DNA of 64,000 nucleotides from Williamsia muralis. Lineage in GTDB: Bacteria > Actinomycetota > Actinomycetes > Mycobacteriales > Mycobacteriaceae. Position numbers and translations under genes: made by a program. The stretch is from contig NZ_PEBD01000004.1 of the NCBI RefSeq assembly GCF_002735905.1, forward strand, positions 1,116,001 to 1,180,000. Reading direction: 5' to 3'. Below, one piece after another: positions 39,753-50,283 of the stretch. The notes below the pieces were generated by a model. The model was not told the origin of the DNA. It saw only the letters and a list, made by a program, of their open reading frames with translations, and did no database searches. How positions within the stretch are numbered: position 1 is the stretch's first letter; every line of letters starts with the position of its first letter.

Positions 39753-40760
39753 TCAGTCCTGGAAGGTGTTCGCGGCGATCTCGGCGACCTTCTGGCGGGT
39801 GTGACGGCCCTCGACGGTGCGAATGGTGCCCGAGCGCGAGCGCATCACCAGCGAGCGGGTGGTGGCCCCGTTCGCCCGGTAGCTGACACCACGGAGCATG
39901 TCGCCGTTGGTGACGCCGGTGGCGCAGAAGAACATGTTCTCGCCGCTGACGAGGTCTTCGGTCTTGAGTACCCGATCGAGATCATGGCCGGCGTCGATGG
40001 CCTTCTGCTTCTCGGCCGCGTTGCGTGGCCACAGTTTGCCCTGGATCTCGCCGCCCATACATTTCATCGCCACGGCGGTGATGATGCCCTCCGGGGTGCC
40101 GCCGATGCCCATGAGCATGTCGACGGAGCTCTCCTCCTGGGCTGCGGCGATCGCGCCTGCTACGTCGCCGTCCGAGATCAGTCGGACCTTGGCGCCCGCG
40201 GCGCGGATCTCGCCGATCAGACCTTCGTGGCGCTCACGGTCGAGGACGACGACGGTGAGGTCGGCGACCTCGATGCCCTTCGCCTTGGCAACAGCCTGGA
40301 CGTTGAACTCGACGGATTCGTTGATGTCGACGACGCCCGCCGCATCGGGACCCACGGCGATCTTCTCCATGTAGAAGACGGCAGACGGGTCGTACATGGT
40401 GCCGCGCTCGGACACTGCGAGCACGGCGATCGAGTTGGGGCGACCTTCGGCCATCAGGGTGGTGCCGTCGATCGGATCGACGGCCACGTCGACCTCGGGA
40501 CCTTCGCCGTTGCCGACCTCTTCGCCGTTGTAGAGCATCGGCGCTTCGTCTTTTTCGCCTTCGCCGATCACGACGACGCCGCGCATCGACACGGTGGACA
40601 GCAGTTGCCTCATCGCGTCGACCGCGGCGCCGTCGCCGCCGTTCTTGTCGCCTTTACCGACCCAGCGGCCCGCGGCCAGAGCGGCCGCTTCGGTCACGCG
40701 CACCAACTCCATCGCCAGGTTGCGGTCCGGGGCCTCGAATTGGTGGGAATCGGCTGACAT
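39753..40760 (-). CDS. glpX: fructose-1,6-bisphosphatase, class II
   Basis: Gluconeogenic phosphatase of 335 residues that hydrolyses fructose 1,6-bisphosphate. [11 protein letters not shown] and [12 protein letters not shown] hold the metal-binding acidic residues; GIGGTPEGI and the later [12 protein letters not shown] are typical for GlpX. A perfect AGGAGG lies 6 nt before ATG 40760. M. tuberculosis GlpX is its essential major FBPase, and the same role is expected here. It precedes fumC on the minus strand. Confidence 0.96.
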   Translation of the reverse strand: MSADSHQFEAPDRNLAMELVRVTEAAALAAGRWVGKGDKNGGDGAAVDAMRQLLSTVSMRGVVVIGEGEKDEAPMLYNGEEVGNGEGPEVDVAVDPIDGTTLMAEGRPNSIAVLAVSERGTMYDPSAVFYMEKIAVGPDAAGVVDINESVEFNVQAVAKAKGIEVADLTVVVLDRERHEGLIGEIRAAGAKVRLISDGDVAGAIAAAQEESSVDMLMGIGGTPEGIITAVAMKCMGGEIQGKLWPRNAAEKQKAIDAGHDLDRVLKTEDLVSGENMFFCATGVTNGDMLRGVSYRANGATTRSLVMRSRSGTIRTVEGRHTRQKVAEIAANTFQD

Positions 40761-40815
40761 GGAGGGCCTCCTGGGATCGCGGCGAATACTGTTGGAGGCC
40801 ATCCTTTCATGCCCG

Positions 40816-42663
40816 TTACTGCAGGTGGTGCACCGGTGCCTGGCCGTAGACGTGCACGTTCATCCCTGCCTCGCGGGCTTTGAGCTGCAACGCGAGGTAG
40901 CGCGAGTAGTGCCGGGACTGGTGCAGATTGCCGCCGTGGAACCACAGGTTCGCCTGTGCGGTGGGCTTCCACATGTTGCGGAGCTCGCCTTCCCAGGGCC
41001 CCGGGTCCTTGGTTGTTCCCGATCCCAGCCCCCAGCACTTGCCGACCTTGTCGGCCACCTCCTGCGAGATCAGCTGTGCAGCCCAGCCGTTCATCGAGCC
41101 GAACCCGGTCGCCATGACGATCAGATCGGCGTCGAGCTCGGTGCCGTCGGACAAGATCACCGAGTGCGAACGGATCTCGGTGATGTGGGCGGGTGCCTTC
41201 AACTCGACCTTGCCGTCGGCGATGAGTTCGGAGGCGCCGACGTCGATGTAGTAGCCCGAGCCGCGACGCAGATACTTCAGGAACAACCCCGATCCGTCGT
41301 CGCCGAAGTCGAGCATGAACCCGGCGGCCTCGAGACGGTCGTAGAACTCCTTGTCCTGCTCCCGGATCGTGTTCCATGCAGGGATCTGGAAGTCGGCCAG
41401 CAGGCCGTACGGAATGGACCCGAAGATCAGATCGGCCTTCTCGTGGTCGATGCCGTTTGCGAGTGCCTCCTCCGAATAGAGCGGACCGAGCACCTCGCGC
41501 ATCAACGACTCGGACCGCACGATGTGTGTGGTCGACCGCTGGATCATCGTGACGTGGGCGCCGTTCTCGTACAGGTCAGCGCAGATGTCGTGTGCGGAAT
41601 TGTTGGCTCCCAACACAACAGCCTTCTTGCCCGCGTACTTCGCGCCACCGGTGTGCTGCGAGGAATGCACCAGATCACCCTGGAAGGTCTCGGCGCCGGG
41701 AATGTCGGGGATGTTGGGGATGCCCGACATACCGGTGGCCATCACCAGCTGAGTCGGCCTGAGCGTCAAGGGTTGTCCATCACGTTCGAGTTCGACCGTC
41801 CACTCCTGGGCGGCGTCGTCGAACGAGGCGCGGCGGCACACGGTGTTGCTCCAGTAGTCGAGCTCCATGATCTTGACGTAGCTCTCCAGCCAGTCGCCCA
41901 TCTTGTCCTTCGGGGTGAACACCGGCCAGTCGTCCGGGAAGGGCAGATAGGGCATGTGGTCGTACCACACCGGATCATGAAGGGACAGTGAGTAATACCG
42001 GCTTCGCCATTGGTCGCCGGGCCGGGGGTGTTTGTCGATGACCAGTGCCGATACCCCGAGGCGCCGGAGCCTTGCGGCCAACCCGATGCCGCCCTGCCCT
42101 CCGCCGACGATGAGCACGTACGGCTGGGCGGTGGTGCCGAGCGATTGCTGCTGTTCGGTTCGCCGGTCGAGCCAGTTCTTACGCCCGGGGACCACACCGT
42201 GTTCAGCCCCTTTGATGCGCCGGGTTCCCTTGCTCTCGGGGAACTCGAGGAGTTCCTGCGCCGAGGTGAGGAAGGTCCAGCACTTGCCGTCGCGCAGGCG
42301 CATCAGACCTTTACCCCGCAGGACCGGGGTCGTGAACGTGTACCACGCCTCGATCACTCGACTCGTTTCGTCTCCGTCGGTGTCCTCCCCGGAGCCGGCT
42401 GCCTCTGCAGCTTCACCGTCCAACTGGAAGTTGCCAGGTGTCGAGTGCGGCAGGGTCGCGGCGAGCATCTTCGCCAGATCGTCCTTGCCCTCGGCGGTGG
42501 TGAGGTTCCAGCTCAGCGCCACCAGGTCGCGCCAGTAGCAATCGCCGACAAACAGTTCGGTGACAGCACTGACGTCGCCGGTGTCGCGGGCATGTGCAAG
42601 GGCGCGTTCCAGATCGGTGAGAAAAGCCTGCGCCGTCTGAGTAGGCGAGACGGTGGTGGTCAT
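40816..42663 (-). CDS. flavin-dependent monooxygenase with N-terminal SnoaL-like domain
   Basis: Protein of 615 residues. Residues 8-140 look like a nuclear-transport-factor-2/SnoaL-like domain. The rest is a class B-type flavin monooxygenase: FAD loop [12 protein letters not shown] (187-192 glycines), NADPH loop [12 protein letters not shown], and [11 protein letters not shown] near the end. Baeyer-Villiger or N/S-oxidation are the usual reactions; the fingerprint for strict BVMOs is not clear. ATG 42663 follows AAGGAG at 6 nt. The regulator encoded just upstream on the same strand probably controls it. The substrate is unknown. Confidence 0.88.
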   Translation of the reverse strand: MTTTVSPTQTAQAFLTDLERALAHARDTGDVSAVTELFVGDCYWRDLVALSWNLTTAEGKDDLAKMLAATLPHSTPGNFQLDGEAAEAAGSGEDTDGDETSRVIEAWYTFTTPVLRGKGLMRLRDGKCWTFLTSAQELLEFPESKGTRRIKGAEHGVVPGRKNWLDRRTEQQQSLGTTAQPYVLIVGGGQGGIGLAARLRRLGVSALVIDKHPRPGDQWRSRYYSLSLHDPVWYDHMPYLPFPDDWPVFTPKDKMGDWLESYVKIMELDYWSNTVCRRASFDDAAQEWTVELERDGQPLTLRPTQLVMATGMSGIPNIPDIPGAETFQGDLVHSSQHTGGAKYAGKKAVVLGANNSAHDICADLYENGAHVTMIQRSTTHIVRSESLMREVLGPLYSEEALANGIDHEKADLIFGSIPYGLLADFQIPAWNTIREQDKEFYDRLEAAGFMLDFGDDGSGLFLKYLRRGSGYYIDVGASELIADGKVELKAPAHITEIRSHSVILSDGTELDADLIVMATGFGSMNGWAAQLISQEVADKVGKCWGLGSGTTKDPGPWEGELRNMWKPTAQANLWFHGGNLHQSRHYSRYLALQLKAREAGMNVHVYGQAPVHHLQ

Positions 42664-42751
42664 GTACAACTCCTTCGCGTGAGGTGGATCACACCTGACG
42701 GTAGGGGTCGATGTGGACGCCCGGGAGGGTTGCAGGAGGTTGCAGCGAGGG

Positions 42752-43927
42752 TCAGATGACCGAGGCGGGGACCGTCAGCCGATAGGGCCGGGTGGCCAGA
42801 AGCGGGCCGAGCGTGCGGCGGATCCGCGAGATCTCGGCGCGAACGCTCACCGTGTGATCACCTGGTCCGTACAGCCGGGCTGACAGCTCCCTCGCGCTGA
42901 GCCCACCGGGATGCGCTGCGAGGACTCGCAACACGTCGAACTGCCGTGGGGTCAGCGGGTGTGAGGTGTGGTCGTTGTCGTCCGCCGAGATACGGGCACA
43001 CGGTGGTTCGGCGGTGAGCTCGAGGGTGATGAGGCGTTGGGTAGATCGCTCGAGCTGCCACAGATCTCCGACCGGGAGGCTGTCGAAGTGTCCGAGGCTG
43101 GGGATCCAGACGGTGCCGGGGCGCAGTCCGCCAGGGACGAACAGCCGTTCACTGACCGCGAGGCCCCGGGTGGCGACGACCCAGCCGCCGCGGTCGAGAA
43201 TCAGCGCATCGACGCCGCCTGGCTCGAGCAGGCCGGCCGCGGCCTGGCTATGGGTTCGGAGACTCTCGCGGTGCAACGACCGTAGTTCGGCATTGATGGC
43301 GTCAAGCGTGGAGCACACCAGCGACAGCGTGTGCGGGTGTGCAGTGCGCAGGCCGCCGGAGAGCGTGACCGCTCCGAGCACCGAATCGTCTCGGGGGTCG
43401 ATCAACGGCCCGCCCGTGCACACCCAGCTGTGGTGATCGGGGTGCGCGTGCTCGGACCCGAAGATCTGCACAGGTGACCGGTCGGCGAGGGCGGTGCCCA
43501 AACCGTTTGTGCCGACGGCGTTCTCGGTCCACGACGCGCCCTCGACGAAGCCGAGCGTCTCGGAGCGTCGACGCACCTGCGGTGGGCCGGCCACCCACAG
43601 AACCACGCCGTCCTTGTCGCAGAGCACGAGTTCGGTGGCGGTGTCGGTGCAGCTGGCCAGCAACCGTTCGCGTAAGGCGTCAGATGCGTGGGTGAGCAGT
43701 GGGTCCGCCCGCCGCCGATGAGCCACCTCGTCTGCCGGTCGATGGTCGGGATCCTGGTATCTGCGCGGCTGCCGTTCCCATGATCTCGCCACCTCTTTCC
43801 GGACGCCGGTCGGGATGGCACCCGTCGCCGACCACTGCTCGAACATCGCGTCGAGCTGTCGCATGTGGACACGCGGGTCCTGGTCGATACGCAACGCGCT
43901 CGACGGGCGGGTCAACGGTGACGACAC
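42752..43927 (-). CDS. GAF-domain transcriptional activator (AcoR-like N-terminus, winged-HTH C-terminus)
   Basis: Regulator of 391 residues. The N-terminal 230 residues resemble the sensory part of acetoin-type activators (RKEVARSWERQ, WTENAVGTNGLGTAL, HSWVCTGGPLIDP), a GAF domain. There is no sigma-54 AAA domain; instead a winged helix-turn-helix ends the protein (LTPRQFDVLRVLAAHPGGLS and YGPGDHTVSVRAEISRIRR). This layout is common in actinobacteria beside dehydrogenase or monooxygenase genes. GTG 43927 follows GGAG at about 8 nt. It probably activates the flavin monooxygenase gene 88 bp downstream. Confidence 0.85.
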   Translation of the reverse strand: MSSPLTRPSSALRIDQDPRVHMRQLDAMFEQWSATGAIPTGVRKEVARSWERQPRRYQDPDHRPADEVAHRRRADPLLTHASDALRERLLASCTDTATELVLCDKDGVVLWVAGPPQVRRRSETLGFVEGASWTENAVGTNGLGTALADRSPVQIFGSEHAHPDHHSWVCTGGPLIDPRDDSVLGAVTLSGGLRTAHPHTLSLVCSTLDAINAELRSLHRESLRTHSQAAAGLLEPGGVDALILDRGGWVVATRGLAVSERLFVPGGLRPGTVWIPSLGHFDSLPVGDLWQLERSTQRLITLELTAEPPCARISADDNDHTSHPLTPRQFDVLRVLAAHPGGLSARELSARLYGPGDHTVSVRAEISRIRRTLGPLLATRPYRLTVPASVI

Positions 43928-43984
43928 AGGGTTTCTCCGGCTCTGATGGACACCGTGATTCTACGTGAGCCCGGTCACACAGCA

Positions 43985-44016
43985 CTCACCCCCGTCGACA
44001 TGTCGACGGGGGTGAG
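43985..44016. terminator. 32-bp perfect palindrome downstream of mmpL
   Basis: CTCACCCCCGTCGACA followed by its exact complement. As RNA it folds to a very stable hairpin 18 bp after the mmpL stop. It also lies 57 bp upstream of the regulator start, so a DNA-binding role is possible. Confidence 0.65.
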
Positions 44017-44034
44017 GTGACCGGTGAAGCCAGA

Positions 44035-46284
44035 TCAGTCGGCGGAACCGACGGTGGCAGGCTGCGGCTTGTCGTTGCCGGCGTCCGAATCGATCGGGAT
44101 CTTCCGGATCGCAGTGCCCTCCATGTCGACATTGGGCAGGACCTTGTCGAGCCACTTGGGCATCCACCAGGCCTTGTCGCCCATGATCGTGATCACCGCA
44201 GGCACGATCACCATGCGCACCACAAACGCGTCGAAGAACACGGCCGCCGCGAGAGCGAAGCCCATCATCTTCGAGCTGGTGTCGGGTGCCAGCATGAACG
44301 CCGCGAACACGGCGATCATGATGACGGCTGCCGACGCGACCACCCGGGCACCGTGCTTGTAGCCGATGATCACCGACTCCTTGGCGGACAAACCGTGCAC
44401 GTACTCCTCACGCATACGGGTGACCAGGAAGACCTGGTAGTCCATCGCCAACCCGAACACCACGCCGATCATGAAGATCGGCAGGAACGAGATGATCGGC
44501 TGGGTGTGCGTGATCAACCCGAAGTGGCCGAGCTGGAAGATGGCCACCGTGGCACCGAATGTCGCGCACACCGAGAACAAGAAGCCGATGGTCGCAGTCA
44601 GGGGGACCAGGACGGAACGGAACACGACCATGAGGATCAGGAAGGCGAGTCCGACGACCAGGACCAGGTAGGGGATCAGCGCTGAACTCAGCTTGGCCGA
44701 GATGTCCGACATGATCGCCGTCTGCCCACCCACGTTGAGGGTGACGCCCTCGGCATCCGTGGTCGAGGAGTAGTCGCGGATCTGTTCCATCAGATCGTGG
44801 GTCTGCGGACCGCTCGGTGACTGCTGCGGCGTGACCGAGATGAGAGCTGACGTCGCGCCGGCCTTCGTGTCCAGTTTGTTCGGACCGTTACCCGTCCAGG
44901 TCAGCTGACCGGGGTTGGCGACGTTCTGCAGGGTCTTGATGTGCTCGACCGTCTGATCAGCCGCAGCGGCGACGGACCCGCCGTCGGTGTCGTTGAGCAC
45001 CACCAGGAGTGGGCCGTTGATACCTTCACCGAATCCTCGCTGCAGCAGTTCGGTCGCGGGGACCTCGGCATCGGTTGTCGATGACAGCCCGAGCTCCAAC
45101 TTCGACATCGGCAAGGCGACCACAACAAGCGCGAGCAGCGACACGACCGCGATCGGCCACGGGTATTTCGTCACGAACTTCGCGAAGCGATGACCGTTGG
45201 ACATCGAGTCCTCGGGCTCATCGCCGTGACGGACCTTGGGGATGCGCGGCGAGAAGGCGAACCGACCGAATGCCCCCAGCAATCCCGGGATCAGTGTGAT
45301 GGCGCCGAGCACCGCGATCAAGACCGCGAGTGCCGCCGCCAGACCCATCTGCGAGATGAACGGGATACCCACCACCGACAGTGCGGCGACGGCGATCATC
45401 ACCGTGAGACCCGCGAACACAACTGCCGAACCAGCGGTTCCGACGGCACGGCCCACGGCGGCCTCTCGAGTTCCGCCCAGGTTCAGTTCGCTGCGATAAC
45501 GGGAGACGATGAACAGTGCGTAGTCGATGGACACCGCGATACCGAGCATGGTGATGATGCCGGTTGCGCTCTCGTTGATGTTGAACACGCCGGCGCCCAG
45601 GGTGACCAGCATGATGGTGATCATCACGCCGAGGATGCCGGTGATGATCGGGATGAATGCCGCCACGATGGCACCGAAGGCAACGATCATCACCACGAAC
45701 GCGATGACGAATCCGAGCATCTCGGCGGTGCCGCCCTGCTCGAAGACCTGCATCAGCGACCCGGTGCCCTGGACGTCGAGACCGCCGACTCGGAACTCCC
45801 TGAGGATGTCCTCGAATTGCTCCTTGTCCTCGAGGGTGAGGTCTTCGACGTTGATGTCCTGATCGACCTGCATCAAACCGACCCGGCCGTTGTCGCCGAG
45901 GACGTTGGGGGCCAGCGCCGGGTCGGCCGCGGCCACCTCGACCGGGTTGATGATGGTGTCGGGCGCGACCAGGTCGGGCAACGTCCTGAGTTTCGCGACG
46001 AGCGCGTCGATGTCCGCGGTGTGCGCCTCGAGCCCGTTGTCCGCGGCGACGAGAACACTCGTGGACGCCTTGAACTGCTCGTCGTTGATTGCCGGGAAGT
46101 TCTCCTTCATCAGGGACATCGCTTTGTCCGAGTCGGTACCCGGGAGCTCAAAGTCCTTGGAGAACTTGGGATTCAGACTGCTCACCAGTGTGATGACCAG
46201 GGCCGCAAGCAATAGCCAACTGACGATCACCCACCATTTGTGCCTAAACGAGAATCGTCCGAGTCGATACAGAAACATTGCCAT
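44035..46284 (-). CDS. MmpL-family RND transporter
   Basis: Inner-membrane exporter of about 749 residues. Two blocks, each with one helix, a large periplasmic loop and five further helices. GIAVSIDYALFIVSRYRSEL and FGLAMDYQVFLVTRMREEY are the paired helix-4 motifs carrying the proton-relay Asp-Tyr residues of MmpL proteins. These use proton motive force to export lipids or siderophore-like molecules. It has no long C-terminal cytoplasmic tail, so it is unlike MmpL3. ATG 46284 is chosen; ATG 46278 is equally possible. No accessory MmpS gene is adjacent. Cargo unknown. Confidence 0.9.
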   Translation of the reverse strand: MAMFLYRLGRFSFRHKWWVIVSWLLLAALVITLVSSLNPKFSKDFELPGTDSDKAMSLMKENFPAINDEQFKASTSVLVAADNGLEAHTADIDALVAKLRTLPDLVAPDTIINPVEVAAADPALAPNVLGDNGRVGLMQVDQDINVEDLTLEDKEQFEDILREFRVGGLDVQGTGSLMQVFEQGGTAEMLGFVIAFVVMIVAFGAIVAAFIPIITGILGVMITIMLVTLGAGVFNINESATGIITMLGIAVSIDYALFIVSRYRSELNLGGTREAAVGRAVGTAGSAVVFAGLTVMIAVAALSVVGIPFISQMGLAAALAVLIAVLGAITLIPGLLGAFGRFAFSPRIPKVRHGDEPEDSMSNGHRFAKFVTKYPWPIAVVSLLALVVVALPMSKLELGLSSTTDAEVPATELLQRGFGEGINGPLLVVLNDTDGGSVAAAADQTVEHIKTLQNVANPGQLTWTGNGPNKLDTKAGATSALISVTPQQSPSGPQTHDLMEQIRDYSSTTDAEGVTLNVGGQTAIMSDISAKLSSALIPYLVLVVGLAFLILMVVFRSVLVPLTATIGFLFSVCATFGATVAIFQLGHFGLITHTQPIISFLPIFMIGVVFGLAMDYQVFLVTRMREEYVHGLSAKESVIIGYKHGARVVASAAVIMIAVFAAFMLAPDTSSKMMGFALAAAVFFDAFVVRMVIVPAVITIMGDKAWWMPKWLDKVLPNVDMEGTAIRKIPIDSDAGNDKPQPATVGSAD

Positions 46285-46383
46285 AGCGCCAGAGCCTATA
46301 GCCCTAGGGCGACAACAGTCCTCACCCGGAAGATTGATATTCAGGGAACATCCGGGCCGACGGGTCGGCCCTGGGTCGGACAA

Positions 46384-46986
46384 CTATCCGGTGGGGAGAA
46401 CTCGTTCGTTCGAGTTGGCGCCCGGCAGCGGCGAGGCGGCCAGTACCGCTGATGCCAGTGTCGAGAAGTCGTCGTCCTTCGCCTTATTGGACTTCAGTCC
46501 GATCCGGACGTCGCCGAGGTCGGTGACCCACACCGTCCGGCCACCGTCGGGTTTGCCATAGGCAACCCATTTCCGGCCACCGACATCGCGGGTGCCCGCG
46601 CCGAGCAGGGTCTCGTCGTCCGAGAGGTATCCGACCACGGCATCCTGGGTCGCATTCGTCTGGCTGAGCTGAATGTAGACGCCGTTGGCCGTGATGTAGC
46701 CCGCATTGGAGACGACGGTGTTCTCCAGTGCGACGGTGGTACCCGAGTTGGGCTTCCAGTCCGCCGGTGTCTGGGGCAGCCGGATGGGGAAGGTGACCGA
46801 TCGGGCATCGGCGCGGAGTCCGTTCGCGACGTCGTACGCCGGGACCTTGTCGTCGCCGGAACCGCCGGTCAATCCGACCGAGCAGTTGCCGGACACGACC
46901 GCGATGAAGGCACACAGCAACAGCAAGGGGATCAACGACCAGATCATGTCCTTGTTGTTATTGAGGATGCGGGGTTTTGCGGCCAC
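46384..46986 (-). CDS. DUF4245 membrane-anchored protein
   Basis: Protein of 200 residues. One N-terminal helix (MIWSLIPLLLLCAFIAVVSG) followed by an extracytoplasmic beta-rich domain containing YDVANGLRADARSVTFPIRLP, a recognisable DUF4245 stretch, and GGRKWVAYGKPDGGRTVWV. A Cys after the helix (NCSVG) might be lipidated, but the preceding residues do not form a good lipobox. GTG 46986 is the start. Position between fumC-glpX and xseB corresponds to Rv1100. Function unknown. Confidence 0.8.
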   Translation of the reverse strand: MAAKPRILNNNKDMIWSLIPLLLLCAFIAVVSGNCSVGLTGGSGDDKVPAYDVANGLRADARSVTFPIRLPQTPADWKPNSGTTVALENTVVSNAGYITANGVYIQLSQTNATQDAVVGYLSDDETLLGAGTRDVGGRKWVAYGKPDGGRTVWVTDLGDVRIGLKSNKAKDDDFSTLASAVLAASPLPGANSNERVLPTG

Positions 46987-47050
46987 GATCCGAGTATTGC
47001 AGGCAGCGGCGATCGGTCATAAACGCCGAGTACGGGGCAGTGGTGCCCAC

Positions 47051-47329
47051 TCAGTCCTGATCGTCGAAGTCGTCGTCTTCGTCGTCGGCGTCTGCAAGGT
47101 CCTCCTCGGAGCCCAGGACTGCCTCGATGCGTTTGCGTGCGCCCTCGAGGTGTTCTTCGCACCGGCGTGAGAGGGCCTCCCCGCGCTCCCACAGTTCCAG
47201 GGACGCATCGAGGTCGAGGCCGCCCTGTTCCAGGGTGCGCACGACGACGATCAACTCATCGCGTGCCTGCTCGTAACCCAGTTCCGATACCGGGACCGGT
47301 CCTTCGATGTCCTGCTTCTTCGCTGCCAC
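47051..47329 (-). CDS. xseB: exodeoxyribonuclease VII small subunit
   Basis: Subunit of 92 residues. The conserved core is [24 protein letters not shown] then [11 protein letters not shown], forming a helical hairpin that binds the large subunit. The C-terminus is a strongly acidic tail ([16 protein letters not shown]). Exonuclease VII degrades single-stranded DNA in both directions. It starts 9 nt after xseA, in one operon. Confidence 0.95.
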   Translation of the reverse strand: MAAKKQDIEGPVPVSELGYEQARDELIVVVRTLEQGGLDLDASLELWERGEALSRRCEEHLEGARKRIEAVLGSEEDLADADDEDDDFDDQD

Positions 47330-47338
47330 GTCTGTCCT

Positions 47339-48583
47339 CTACTTCTCCACGCCCATCACCGCTGCACGGGTGGCGCCGTCGGCGACCCGCACCCGGAGCT
47401 GGGTGCCGATCGGCATGTCCAGCACCGAGCTGACCACGTGTGGGTGGTCATCCGGTGTGGTCGTACTCGCCGAGCCGGGCACCCGCTGAACGACGGCGTA
47501 TCCACGCGCCAATGTCTGGGCCGGACCCAAGGTAGCCAATCGCGCCGACAGATGCTCCACACGCTGGTCCTCGTGTGCGACGAGCCGCGCCACGTCACGG
47601 CGGATGTCCGAGGCCGCGCGATCAAGCCATGCGCTGCGTTCATCGATCATGCGGAACGGGTGCGCGAGCACCGGGCGTCCACGCATGGCATCGAGGCCGC
47701 GGACTTGTGTGGTGACCCAATTGCGTAGTGCTCCTGCACTTCTGGATCGCAGGTCACGGATCATCGCGAGCTCTGAGGCGACGTCTGGCACCACTCGCTT
47801 GGCCGCATCGGTGGGCGTTGCCGCCCGAAGATCGGCCACGAGGTCGAGCAAGGGCGAGTCGGGTTCGTGCCCGATCGCACTCACCACCGCTGTGGTCACC
47901 TTGGCCACCGCGCGACACAGGGCTTCGTCGGAGAACGGCAGCAGGTCCTCGACACTGCCGCCACCCCGGGCGAGGATGATCACGTCGACGTCCGGATCGG
48001 CGTCCAGCTCGGCAAGATGCCGCAGAATGCGGGGGACCGCGGTCGGTCCCTGAACCGGCGCGTCGCGGATCTCGAAACGCACTGCGGGCCAACGACTCTG
48101 TGCGACCGAGACGATGTCGCGCTGCGCTGCGCTGGCGCGGCCGGTGATCAGTCCGATGGTTCCGGGCAGGAACGGGAGCGGACGTTTGCGAGCCGAGTCG
48201 AACAGGCCCTCAGCGGCGAGGAGTTGTCGTAGCCGCTCGATGCGGGCCAGGAGCTCGCCGATCCCCACCGGCCGGATCTCGGTGACGCGGAGCGAGACGG
48301 TGCCCCTCCCGGTGTAGAAGACCGGGCGGCCGAGCATCACTACGCGGGCGCCCTCGGTCAGTGGAACCTGGGCGCGGGTGAGCAGATCGGGGTTGCAGGT
48401 CACCTGGATCGAGATGTCGGCGGCGGGATCACGAAGGGTGAGGAAGGCGGTACGCGTGCCGGGCCGTCGATTGATCTGGGTGAGTTGGCCCTCCACCCAG
48501 ACCTGCCCCAGTCTGTGTAGCCAGTCCGCGATCTTGGTGTTGATGGTGCGAACCGGCCATGCCGTGTCGGGCGTATTGCTCAC
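47339..48583 (-). CDS. xseA: exodeoxyribonuclease VII large subunit
   Basis: Catalytic subunit of 414 residues. An N-terminal OB fold ([20 protein letters not shown]) binds DNA. The nuclease core contains [27 protein letters not shown] and [20 protein letters not shown], including the conserved Asp/His/Arg active-site residues. A helical C-terminal region interacts with XseB. Cytosolic, repair of mismatched or damaged DNA. Operon with xseB; the lipid-droplet protein gene precedes it by 7 nt. Confidence 0.96.
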   Translation of the reverse strand: MSNTPDTAWPVRTINTKIADWLHRLGQVWVEGQLTQINRRPGTRTAFLTLRDPAADISIQVTCNPDLLTRAQVPLTEGARVVMLGRPVFYTGRGTVSLRVTEIRPVGIGELLARIERLRQLLAAEGLFDSARKRPLPFLPGTIGLITGRASAAQRDIVSVAQSRWPAVRFEIRDAPVQGPTAVPRILRHLAELDADPDVDVIILARGGGSVEDLLPFSDEALCRAVAKVTTAVVSAIGHEPDSPLLDLVADLRAATPTDAAKRVVPDVASELAMIRDLRSRSAGALRNWVTTQVRGLDAMRGRPVLAHPFRMIDERSAWLDRAASDIRRDVARLVAHEDQRVEHLSARLATLGPAQTLARGYAVVQRVPGSASTTTPDDHPHVVSSVLDMPIGTQLRVRVADGATRAAVMGVEK

Positions 48584-48590
48584 CCGGGTA

Positions 48591-49184
48591 CTACTTGCTC
48601 GCGGCGGTCACACGATTGTCGAGCATCGTCAGGAACGGTGCCCGCGCGCGATGGGACCTCTCATACGCCGCGAGGTCCTGCAGTTCGCTCAAGCCGACCG
48701 TCTTCAACTTCGCGCGGAGCTGCGCCAGGGTGAGCTCGTTGTAGTCGAGCAGTTCGACGATTTCCGGGTCGTCGTCGGACGGTGTCGTCGAGACCGGTTG
48801 CACATCGTCGGTGTCGATGTCGGGCGCCGAGCTGTACAAGGCGAACCGTCCGGCTCCGGCAGCCGGCGCGGCGCTCTCGCCGGAGTCATCGGAGTCGTCG
48901 GAGGGAACCAAGGTGGGCGCGGACGGAGGTGTCAGATCGTCGTCTTCGTCGAAGGTCGCCCACTCCGGCTCCTCTTCGTTGTGCCCCAGCAACGCGTCGA
49001 ACACATCGTCTCCCTTGATCGCCATCTCGGCGATCTGCTGCTGGAAACGCATCAGAGTCTGGAGAGTCTGACTCACGGCGGTCATCGGAAGTGTGATCGC
49101 GGTGGTCGGCAGTTTTCGAGTCTCTTCCAGCACCGTTACAACAACCCCGGCGGCGACCCTTGCGGCATAAGGTGGTCGGATCAT
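48591..49184 (-). CDS. lipid droplet-associated protein (Rv1109c-like)
   Basis: Protein of 197 residues. The first ~65 residues ([20 protein letters not shown] then [18 protein letters not shown]) form an amphipathic helical region, followed by an acidic Ser/Asp/Pro-rich linker (70-135) and a compact C-terminal helix pair ([20 protein letters not shown]) resembling a SAP-like or DNA/protein-binding motif. Homologues in rhodococci are annotated as lipid-droplet-associated. It heads the xseA-xseB operon, an odd pairing conserved in mycobacteria. Confidence 0.75.
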   Translation of the reverse strand: MIRPPYAARVAAGVVVTVLEETRKLPTTAITLPMTAVSQTLQTLMRFQQQIAEMAIKGDDVFDALLGHNEEEPEWATFDEDDDLTPPSAPTLVPSDDSDDSGESAAPAAGAGRFALYSSAPDIDTDDVQPVSTTPSDDDPEIVELLDYNELTLAQLRAKLKTVGLSELQDLAAYERSHRARAPFLTMLDNRVTAASK

Positions 49185-49240
49185 CCCATTACTGTGCCTC
49201 ATGCCACCGGTGGTGACCACCAGGAGGGTCGTATTGCCCG

Positions 49241-49253
49241 TACCCTGGACACC
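49241..49253 (+). promoter_or_regulatory. -10 box for leaderless ispH transcript
   Basis: TACCCT (49241-49246) plus 7 nt to ATG 49254, with no SD. Same geometry and hexamer as before metB. Confidence 0.45.
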
Positions 49254-50222
49254 ATGAGTTCGGCCGAAATCAGCCCTGGAGGCAAGACAGTCCTGCTCGC
49301 CGAGCCGCGCGGCTACTGCGCCGGTGTCGACCGAGCCGTCGAAGCGGTGGAAAAAGCGCTCGAGAAGCACGGTGCGCCGGTGTACGTGCGTAAGGAGATC
49401 GTGCACAACCGCCACGTCGTCGAGACGCTCGCCGACCGTGGCGCGGTGTTCGTGGACGAGACCGACGAGGTGCCCGAGGGTGCACTCGTGGTGTTCTCTG
49501 CGCACGGTGTGTCACCGGCGGTCCACGAGTCCGCCGCGGAACGCAACCTACGCACCATCGATGCGACATGCCCGCTGGTCACCAAGGTGCACCAGGAGGC
49601 CAAGCGTTTCGCGCGCGACGACTACGACATCCTGCTCATCGGTCATGAGGGCCATGAGGAGGTCGAGGGAACCGCCGGGGAGGCGCCCCAGCACGTTCAG
49701 CTGGTCGACGGACCCGACAGTGTCGACGCGGTGACGGTGCGCGACGAATCGAAGATCGTCTGGTTGTCGCAGACCACGTTGTCCGTCGACGAGACGATGC
49801 AGACGGTGTCACGGTTGCGGGAGAAGTTCCCCCTGCTCAACGACCCTCCGAGCGACGACATCTGCTACGCCACGCAGAACCGTCAGGTGGCGGTGAAGGC
49901 GATGGCGCCGAAATGCGATCTGGTCATCGTGGTGGGTTCGAGGAACTCGTCGAACTCGGTGCGGTTGGTAGAGGTGGCCCTCCAGGCCGGCGCGCGCACG
50001 TCCTACCTGGTCGATTACGCACGTGACGTGGACCTGACCTGGCTCGAAGGGGTCGAAACCGTTGGCGTGACGTCGGGTGCATCGGTGCCGGAGGTGCTGG
50101 TGCGGGGTGTTCTCGATCTGCTCGGTGAGCACGGATACAACAACATCGAGAAGGTCACCACTGCCGAGGAGACGCTGACGTTCGCATTGCCGCGCGAGTT
50201 GCGGCCGGCGCGCGCGAAGTAG
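49254..50222 (+). CDS. ispH: 4-hydroxy-3-methylbut-2-enyl diphosphate reductase
   Basis: Iron-sulfur enzyme of 322 residues that makes isopentenyl and dimethylallyl diphosphate in the final MEP-pathway step. The three cluster cysteines lie in [11 protein letters not shown] (C22), [11 protein letters not shown] and [18 protein letters not shown] and [11 protein letters not shown] bind substrate. The M. tuberculosis counterpart in this position is lytB2 (Rv1110). It is divergent from the lipid-droplet/xse operon and supplies precursors for the prenyl synthase encoded elsewhere in the window. Confidence 0.96.
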   Translation: MSSAEISPGGKTVLLAEPRGYCAGVDRAVEAVEKALEKHGAPVYVRKEIVHNRHVVETLADRGAVFVDETDEVPEGALVVFSAHGVSPAVHESAAERNLRTIDATCPLVTKVHQEAKRFARDDYDILLIGHEGHEEVEGTAGEAPQHVQLVDGPDSVDAVTVRDESKIVWLSQTTLSVDETMQTVSRLREKFPLLNDPPSDDICYATQNRQVAVKAMAPKCDLVIVVGSRNSSNSVRLVEVALQAGARTSYLVDYARDVDLTWLEGVETVGVTSGASVPEVLVRGVLDLLGEHGYNNIEKVTTAEETLTFALPRELRPARAK

Positions 50223-50283
50223 CCGAGTACTCGGCACTGATCCGAGTGGTGCCGGAGCATGTGCGGGGCTGGTGAGCCCGAGC

